The translations under genes were made by a program, and so were the position numbers. A DNA stretch of 60,095 nt from Magnetococcales bacterium (GTDB taxonomy: Bacteria; Pseudomonadota; Magnetococcia; Magnetococcales; UBA8363): positions 1-60,095 of the forward strand of contig JACSDG010000002.1 in the NCBI GenBank assembly GCA_015660855.1. The letters are read 5' to 3'. Shown piece after piece: positions 54,340 to 60,095 of this stretch. A model generated the notes under the pieces. It did no database searches, was not told where the DNA came from, and saw only the letters and a list, made by a program, of their open reading frames with translations. The stretch's first letter is position 1; each line of letters starts with the position of its first letter.

Positions 54340-57300
54340 GTGCTGAAACTCGAAGATATTAAAAAAAATTGCCAACTCCAGGGTGTTGAGGATAGTGAGA
54401 TTGTCCGTGTTGTCAGCATCGATCCCGTTGGCCAGGATGCCCTCACTATCTACTATAAAAACAGCCAGGGCCGATTGGGCGAGCAGATGCTTTTTCGCTC
54501 CGATGAGGGACGGTTGGAGTTGGCCAAGGAAGGGCGTCCGTGGGGTTTTGATGCCTCTGGGGCTGATTTCAAATTGGGTGTTGAAGCGTTCCGAATCCAG
54601 TTGGCGCACCTGTTCGACCCCATGATGGCGGTCCACACGTCGAACGTAGAACCGCTGCCACACCAGATTTCTGCCGTTTACGAGTCCATGCTACCCAAAC
54701 AGCCTCTGCGATATGTCCTGGCGGACGATCCGGGTGCAGGTAAAACCATCATGGCAGGCCTGTTGATCCGAGAGTTGCTCATGCGGGCCGATGCCAAACG
54801 CATCCTCATCGTGGTCCCAGGCAGTCTGGTCGAGCAGTGGCAGGATGAGATGTACGAAAAGTTCGACGTCGAGTTCACCGTGTTCACCAGGGAACGCGAT
54901 CAAACATCACTATCGGGCAATGCCTTTGATGAGAATGACCGACTGATTGCCCGGTTGGACCAGCTCTCCCGCAGTGAAGAACTCCAGAAAAAACTAGTCC
55001 ATTCGGACTGGGATCTCATCATCGTTGACGAAGCCCACAAGATGTCGGCCAGTTACTACGGCCAAAAGGTTAAAGAGACCAAGCGTTTCAAGCTTGGAAA
55101 ACTGCTTGGATCCATCTGCCGACATTTTCTGCTGATGACCGCCACCCCCCACAACGGCAAGGAAACGGATTTTCAACTCTTTCTCTCCCTGCTGGACGGC
55201 GACCGTTTCTATGGGAAGTTTCGGGAGGGTGCGCATCGGGTGGATATCTCCGATCTGATGCGACGGGTGGTCAAGGAGGAATTGCTCAAGTTTGACGGCA
55301 CTCCGTTGTTCCCCGAGCGGCGGGCATACACGGCCCTTTATGAGCTATCGGACCTGGAAGCAGTCCTCTACGCCGAAGTCACCGATTATGTCCGAGACGA
55401 GATGAACCGGGCGGACAATTTGGATGGCAAACGCAAAGGGACGGTCGGTTTTGCCTTGACCCAGTTGCAGCGTCGCCTTGCTTCCAGCCCGGAGGCCATT
55501 TATCAATCCATCAAGCGGCGTCGCAAACGGCTTGAAAGCCGCATTGATGATGAACGCCTGGTGGAGCGTGGACACAAGGTAGCGGAAACCCTGGCCAAAT
55601 ATCGTGATGACATTCCCGAGGATCTCGACGAAGCCCAGGAGGAACTGACTGGCGGCGAGTACGAAGCCTTGGCGGAAAAGGTGGTGGATCAAGCCACAGC
55701 GGCCCAGACCATTCAGGAGTTGGAAGCCGAGATCAATACCCTCAAGCTGTTGGAGATCCAAGCCAAGCAGGTGGTCAACTCGGGCAAAGACCGGAAATGG
55801 GAGGAGCTGTCATCGTTGTTGCAAGAGCGACCGGAGATGTTCTGCGCATCTGGACATCGCCGAAAGATGATCATCTTTACTGAGCATCGGGATACCCTCA
55901 ATTATTTACGCGAGCGCATCGGCAACCTTTTGGGTATGTCTGACGCCGTGGTAATCATCCATGGTGGTGTCAACCGGGATGATCGACGCAGAACCCAGGA
56001 GGAATTCCGTAACAATCCAGATGTTCTTATCTTGCTGGCCACCGACGCCGCAGGCGAAGGCGTCAACCTCCAAAACGCCAGCCTTATGGTCAACTATGAT
56101 TTGCCCTGGAACCCCAACCGATTGGAGCAGCGTTTCGGGCGGATTCACCGCATCGGACAAACCGAGGTCTGTCATCTCTGGAACGTTGTGGCCCATGGGA
56201 CCCGCGAGGGGGAGGTCTTCAAAAAACTCCTTGAAAAACTGGAGGTGGAACGGACCGCTCTGGGGGGTCGTGTCTTCGATATTTTGGGTGAGGCATTTGA
56301 AAATGTTTCTTTGAAGGAACTGCTCATCGATGCGATTCGTTATGGCGAAAATCCAGAGGTAAAAGCCCGCCTCAGTCAAGTCATTGATGGGGCGCTTGAT
56401 ACCCAGCATCTTAAAGACATCATGGCACGCAACGCCCTATGCGAAGAGCGCATGTCCATGGAACAACTCTACTCCATCAAAGAAGAGATGGAGAAGGCCG
56501 AAGCCCGTAAACTCCAGCCCTATTTTATCCGGACTTTCTTTGCTGAGGCGTTTGGGATCCTGGGAGGAGAGATGCGCCAACGGGAGGGTGGTCGGTTTGA
56601 AATTCTTCATGTGCCCGCCCCAATCCGGGAACGCAAGCGGGTCATCGGTGCGACACGCACCCCGGTATTACGCAAATATGAGCGCATCTGTTTTGAAAAA
56701 CAGCAGATCCGTCATTCAGGAAAACCTATGGCTGATTTGGTTCACCCTGCCCATCCCTTGATGAGAGCGGTTACCGATTTGGTTCTGGAAGCTCACCGTC
56801 CCAAGCTGAAACAGGGAACGGTTCTGGTTGATCCCAATGACGACGGGACAGAACCCCGGGTACTGTTTTTGGTGGATCACTACGTCCGGGAAGGGGCGGG
56901 AATCTCACCCCGTATTGTTTCGCGTCGTCTTCAGTTTGTGGGGGTCTATGAAGATGGTCGGACGATCAATGCGGGTTGGGCTCCCCACCTGGATTTTCAA
57001 ACTCTGGCCCCCGCAGACCAGGAACATGTCCTTGAGGTGCTGACGGCCCCCTGGATCACGTCCAATCTGGAAGCCCTGGCTTTGGATCATGCCAGTCGCA
57101 AGCTGGTTCCAGACCATTACGATGAGATCAGAACCCGCAGGAAGCGGCAGGCGGAGCGAATTTTTGCTGCGGTCAATGAACGGTTGGTGAAGGAGATCAA
57201 TTACTGGTCGGATCGATACATCAAACTCAGTGATGATGTGGCCGCTGGCAAACAACCCCGCGTACAGCCAGACCACGTAAGAAAACGGGTTGATGAGTTG

Positions 57301-57852
57301 ACCGCCCGTTTGGAACAGCGCAAGAGGGAGTTGACCATTATGGGGCATGTGGTTTCCAGCACACCGGTCGTGGTGGGCGGCATGTTGGTGGTTCCCCACG
57401 GGCTTCTGGCCCAACGCAAAAGCGACCCCACCTTCACCGCCGGTGCTGCGGCTCGTAGCCATGTGGAGCGGGTCGCCATGGAAGCGGTGACGGCGGCAGA
57501 ACGAGCCATGGGACATCACGTTATTGATGTTTCCTCAGAGAACTGTGGTTGGGACATTACCGCCCGTCCACCGATGGTGGATGGGCGGATGGTTGAGGAT
57601 CGGCACATTGAAGTGAAAGGCCGATCCAAAGGGCAGACCACCATCACAGCAACCCGCAACGAGATCATCATGGGGATGAACCAGCAGGATAAGTTTTGGC
57701 TGGCCATTGTGATCGTGGATGGCGACACCCACGAAGGACCATTTTATGTCCGCAACCCTTTTCAACAGGAACCGGAGTTCGGTGTGGCCAGCATCAATTA
57801 TCAATTGACGGATTTGCTCTCCCGGGCAACCCCGGCGAGCCAGAGGGTATAA
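54340..57852 (+). CDS. SNF2-family helicase with DUF3883-like C-terminal domain (DISARM DrmD-like)
   Basis: A 1170-residue protein with a SWI2/SNF2 motor: Walker [18 protein letters not shown] box, TATPHNG, and the C-terminal motor half with [25 protein letters not shown] and [10 protein letters not shown]. The C-terminal part ([32 protein letters not shown]) resembles DUF3883. The GTG start at 54340 has GGAG 8 bases upstream; an upstream GTG at 54241 is less likely. It is followed by a DUF1156 methylase gene 11 bases later. A SNF2 motor followed by such a methylase is the hallmark start of DISARM class 1 (drmD-drmMI) and of DUF499/DUF3780-type islands. Confidence 0.9.
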   Translation: MLKLEDIKKNCQLQGVEDSEIVRVVSIDPVGQDALTIYYKNSQGRLGEQMLFRSDEGRLELAKEGRPWGFDASGADFKLGVEAFRIQLAHLFDPMMAVHTSNVEPLPHQISAVYESMLPKQPLRYVLADDPGAGKTIMAGLLIRELLMRADAKRILIVVPGSLVEQWQDEMYEKFDVEFTVFTRERDQTSLSGNAFDENDRLIARLDQLSRSEELQKKLVHSDWDLIIVDEAHKMSASYYGQKVKETKRFKLGKLLGSICRHFLLMTATPHNGKETDFQLFLSLLDGDRFYGKFREGAHRVDISDLMRRVVKEELLKFDGTPLFPERRAYTALYELSDLEAVLYAEVTDYVRDEMNRADNLDGKRKGTVGFALTQLQRRLASSPEAIYQSIKRRRKRLESRIDDERLVERGHKVAETLAKYRDDIPEDLDEAQEELTGGEYEALAEKVVDQATAAQTIQELEAEINTLKLLEIQAKQVVNSGKDRKWEELSSLLQERPEMFCASGHRRKMIIFTEHRDTLNYLRERIGNLLGMSDAVVIIHGGVNRDDRRRTQEEFRNNPDVLILLATDAAGEGVNLQNASLMVNYDLPWNPNRLEQRFGRIHRIGQTEVCHLWNVVAHGTREGEVFKKLLEKLEVERTALGGRVFDILGEAFENVSLKELLIDAIRYGENPEVKARLSQVIDGALDTQHLKDIMARNALCEERMSMEQLYSIKEEMEKAEARKLQPYFIRTFFAEAFGILGGEMRQREGGRFEILHVPAPIRERKRVIGATRTPVLRKYERICFEKQQIRHSGKPMADLVHPAHPLMRAVTDLVLEAHRPKLKQGTVLVDPNDDGTEPRVLFLVDHYVREGAGISPRIVSRRLQFVGVYEDGRTINAGWAPHLDFQTLAPADQEHVLEVLTAPWITSNLEALALDHASRKLVPDHYDEIRTRRKRQAERIFAAVNERLVKEINYWSDRYIKLSDDVAAGKQPRVQPDHVRKRVDELTARLEQRKRELTIMGHVVSSTPVVVGGMLVVPHGLLAQRKSDPTFTAGAAARSHVERVAMEAVTAAERAMGHHVIDVSSENCGWDITARPPMVDGRMVEDRHIEVKGRSKGQTTITATRNEIIMGMNQQDKFWLAIVIVDGDTHEGPFYVRNPFQQEPEFGVASINYQLTDLLSRATPASQRV

Positions 57853-57863
57853 GGACCAATGGC

Positions 57864-60095
57864 ATGAGCCAGAATATCAAAGCTCCCAAAAAACTGATTG
57901 AGGTTGCCCTGCCATTGGACGACATCAACGTAGCAGCGGCGCGGGAGAAGTCCATTCGTCATGGCCACCCTTCCACCCTGCATTTGTGGTGGGCACGAAG
58001 GCCCTTGGCGGCGGCGCGGGCGGTGCTGTTTGCGCAGATGGTGAACGATCCGGGTGGGGATCGGGGTTATTATTCCGGAAAAACCAAGGCCCAGGCGGAC
58101 GCCGAACGGGAGGAACTGTTCCAAATCATCCGCGAACTGGTGTTGTGGGAGAACACCAACAACGAGGAGGTTCTGAACAAAGCCCGTGCAGCCATTCGGA
58201 AATCATGGCGGGAGACCTGTGAACTCAACAAGGGGCAACCAGGGTTTGATCCAGAAAAGTTGCCCGCTTTTCACGATCCCTTTGCCGGTGGCGGGGCCAT
58301 TCCCCTGGAAGCGCAGCGTTTGGGGTTGGAAGCCTATGCTTCGGACCTCAACCCGGTGGCGGTGTTGATCAACAAAGCGATGATTGAGATTCCTCCCAAG
58401 TTCGCTGGGCGGAAACCCGTTGGCCCCATTCCAGAAAGTGAAAAACAGGTGCGGATGGAATCGGACTGGCCCGGAGCTACAGGATTGGCCGAGGACGTGC
58501 GCCGCTATGGCCATTGGATGCGGGAAGAGGCATTTAAACGTATCGGTCATCTTTATCCCAAAGTAGAAATCACCGATGAAATGGCCAAGGAGAGACCCGA
58601 TCTCAAGAGGCTCGTGGGACAAAAACTTACAGTTATCGCCTGGCTCTGGGCACGGACAGTAAAAAGTCCCAACCCGGCTTTTTCTCATGCTGATGTTCCC
58701 CTGGCCTCCAGTTTTGTGCTCTCCACCAAAAAAGGGAAGGAGGCCTATGTGGAACCGGTTGTGGATGGCGATCAGTACCGATTCCGGGTGGGGGTTGGTA
58801 ATCCGGCGAATTTTGATGCGTTAAAGAGCGGAACCAAGCTGTCCCGGGGAGCCAATTTCCGTTGCGTACTCTCCAGTAGCCCCATTAACCCAAAGCACAT
58901 TTATTCGGAATCGCAGAGCGGGAGAATGAGTGCCCGTCTAATGGCTGTTGTAGCAGAAGGGCAAAGAGGCCGAATTTATCTGTCCCCTACTGAAGAAATA
59001 GAGGCCATTGCCAGGCAGGCAGAGCCATCTTGGAAACCCACAGTAGATATGCCTGAAAACCCACGCTGGTTTTCACCGCCGATGTACGGGATGAAATCTT
59101 TTGGCAATCTCTTCACCCCCCGCCAGTTGGTTGCCCTAACCACCTTTTCCGATTTGGTGCAGGAGGCGCGGGAGAAGGTAATCGCCGATGCCAAAGCTGC
59201 GGGAATGGCCGATGATGGTCAGGGTGTGGATGCCGATGGTACGGGGGCTACGGCTTATGGAGATGCGGTGGCGGTGTATTTGGCGTTTGCTGTTGATCGG
59301 TTATCAATGACGGGGAATAGTTTGGTCAGATGGAATGGAGTGGGTGAGAAAGCGCAACATTGTTTTGGTAGACAGGCACTCCCGATGTTATGGGACTATG
59401 CTGAACCTAATTTTTTCGCCACTGCAACAGGTAGTATCACAGCTGCAATCAAAATGACGGAGAACCCACTTCCATGGATGCCAACACAAAAAATTGGTCT
59501 GGTTTACCAGCGGGATGCAGCAACTCAAACTCTCAGCATAGGCAAACTTGTTTCAACTGATCCCCCGTACTATGACAACATTGGCTACGCTGATCTTTCG
59601 GACTTTTTCTATGTATGGCTGCGTCACTCGCTGAAACCTGTTTTCCCTGGGCTATTTTCAACGCTTGCCGTTCCCAAGACCGAAGAGTTGGTTGCTACAC
59701 CGTACCGCCATGGGTCCAAAGAGAAAGCCGATGCGTTTTTCTTGAGTGGTATGACACTAGCTATCCATAACCTCGCCAAGCATTCGCATGGCGGTTTCCC
59801 GGTAACCATTTATTATGCTTTTAAACAGGCCGAAACCAAAGATAGTGGGACATCTTCAACCGGTTGGGAAACCTTTATCGAAGCTGTAATCCAAGCCGGT
59901 TTTGGCATTACCGGAACATGGCCCATGCGTACTGAAATGAAGACCCGTCAGATAAGTATGGGCACAAACGCCCTGGCCTCCTCAATCATCCTGGTATGCC
60001 GCAAGCGTGACAAGAGTGCCAATTCCATTTCCCGCCGCGACTTCCAGCGAGAATTACGGGATACCTTACCAGAATCCCTGGAAACCATGATTGGC
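57864..60095 (+). CDS. DUF1156-type adenine-specific DNA methylase, cut by window end (DrmMI-like)
   Basis: At least 744 residues are in the window with no stop. The N-terminus ([20 protein letters not shown], then [20 protein letters not shown]) is the DUF1156 signature. The AdoMet-binding motif is [18 protein letters not shown] and the catalytic motif is [15 protein letters not shown] (DPPY, N6-adenine type). AAGGA lies 8 bases before the ATG. In defence islands this enzyme marks self DNA so that the helicase-containing complex restricts phage DNA. The remaining genes (drmABC or DUF499/DUF3780) would lie beyond the right edge. Confidence 0.92.
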   Translation, partial: MSQNIKAPKKLIEVALPLDDINVAAAREKSIRHGHPSTLHLWWARRPLAAARAVLFAQMVNDPGGDRGYYSGKTKAQADAEREELFQIIRELVLWENTNNEEVLNKARAAIRKSWRETCELNKGQPGFDPEKLPAFHDPFAGGGAIPLEAQRLGLEAYASDLNPVAVLINKAMIEIPPKFAGRKPVGPIPESEKQVRMESDWPGATGLAEDVRRYGHWMREEAFKRIGHLYPKVEITDEMAKERPDLKRLVGQKLTVIAWLWARTVKSPNPAFSHADVPLASSFVLSTKKGKEAYVEPVVDGDQYRFRVGVGNPANFDALKSGTKLSRGANFRCVLSSSPINPKHIYSESQSGRMSARLMAVVAEGQRGRIYLSPTEEIEAIARQAEPSWKPTVDMPENPRWFSPPMYGMKSFGNLFTPRQLVALTTFSDLVQEAREKVIADAKAAGMADDGQGVDADGTGATAYGDAVAVYLAFAVDRLSMTGNSLVRWNGVGEKAQHCFGRQALPMLWDYAEPNFFATATGSITAAIKMTENPLPWMPTQKIGLVYQRDAATQTLSIGKLVSTDPPYYDNIGYADLSDFFYVWLRHSLKPVFPGLFSTLAVPKTEELVATPYRHGSKEKADAFFLSGMTLAIHNLAKHSHGGFPVTIYYAFKQAETKDSGTSSTGWETFIEAVIQAGFGITGTWPMRTEMKTRQISMGTNALASSIILVCRKRDKSANSISRRDFQRELRDTLPESLETMIG

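Overview
The window looks like a chromosomal segment from a free-living, motile Gram-negative bacterium. A divergent ponA/pilMNOPQ-aroB block, trpF-folC, TolC and HlyD family proteins, a chemoreceptor-like protein and a CheX-like protein all point to Proteobacteria. A giant DUF4347/cadherin-type protein and the dispersed GC-rich intergenic repeats remind me of Magnetococcales-type or deep-branching Alphaproteobacteria. That placement is an inference from gene style, made without any database search.

Layout. 1-1.7 kb: a REP-like palindrome, a dispersed repeat and a TolC-family gene, then tRNA-Gln with a good sigma70 promoter. 1.9-8.7 kb: an accessory stretch with a lipoprotein carrying an HExxH motif, a translationally coupled pair (ADP-ribosyltransferase-like protein plus P-loop NTPase with nearly identical 40-residue repeats), a frameshifted AmpG-like permease, a hicBA toxin-antitoxin pair and a GNAT-like protein. 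8.8-13.2 kb: an NhaD/ArsB-type transporter with a strong terminator, then a tight run of a small membrane protein, trpF, folC and another small membrane protein. 13.3-14 kb: a 5'-truncated glycosyltransferase remnant and a patch of dispersed repeats. 14-23.7 kb: core genes, namely a class A PBP divergent from pilM-N-O-P-Q-aroB, and a CheX-like gene convergent with aroB. 24-31 kb: a phasin-like protein, a DUF3782-like coiled-coil nuclease-fold gene between two degenerate direct repeats, an arginase-family enzyme, and a five-gene run (alpha/beta hydrolase, ABM monooxygenase-like, Fe-ADH, DegT-type aminotransferase, FemAB/GNAT). 31-32.5 kb: a zinc ribbon-RDD-pilin chimera and a Fic fragment.

32.5-54 kb is the most unusual part. 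A three-gene minus-strand operon encodes a HlyD-type adaptor, a GAF-like/HlyD protein and an M50 peptidase fused to HlyD. Next to it on the plus strand are a periplasmic-binding-domain/pentameric-ligand-gated-ion-channel fusion and, 10 bases downstream, a degenerate chemoreceptor-like protein. These are followed by a 4170-residue minus-strand protein with an N-terminal LEPRMMFDG motif, DUF4347, a beta-helix, eight plus nine tandem repeats and no recognisable RTX tail. The adaptor/peptidase operon may export the giant protein; no ABC ATPase is visible, so the energy source would have to be elsewhere or different. 54.3 kb to the end: a SNF2-type helicase with a DUF3883-like C-terminus and a DUF1156-type adenine methylase cut by the window edge. 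They look like the start of a DISARM class 1 or DUF499-type phage defence island.

Strongest candidates for something new: the channel-chemoreceptor pair (37.4-41.3 kb), the M50/HlyD export module with its possible giant client (32.5-53.9 kb), and the ART-like/NTPase pair (2.9-5.8 kb).
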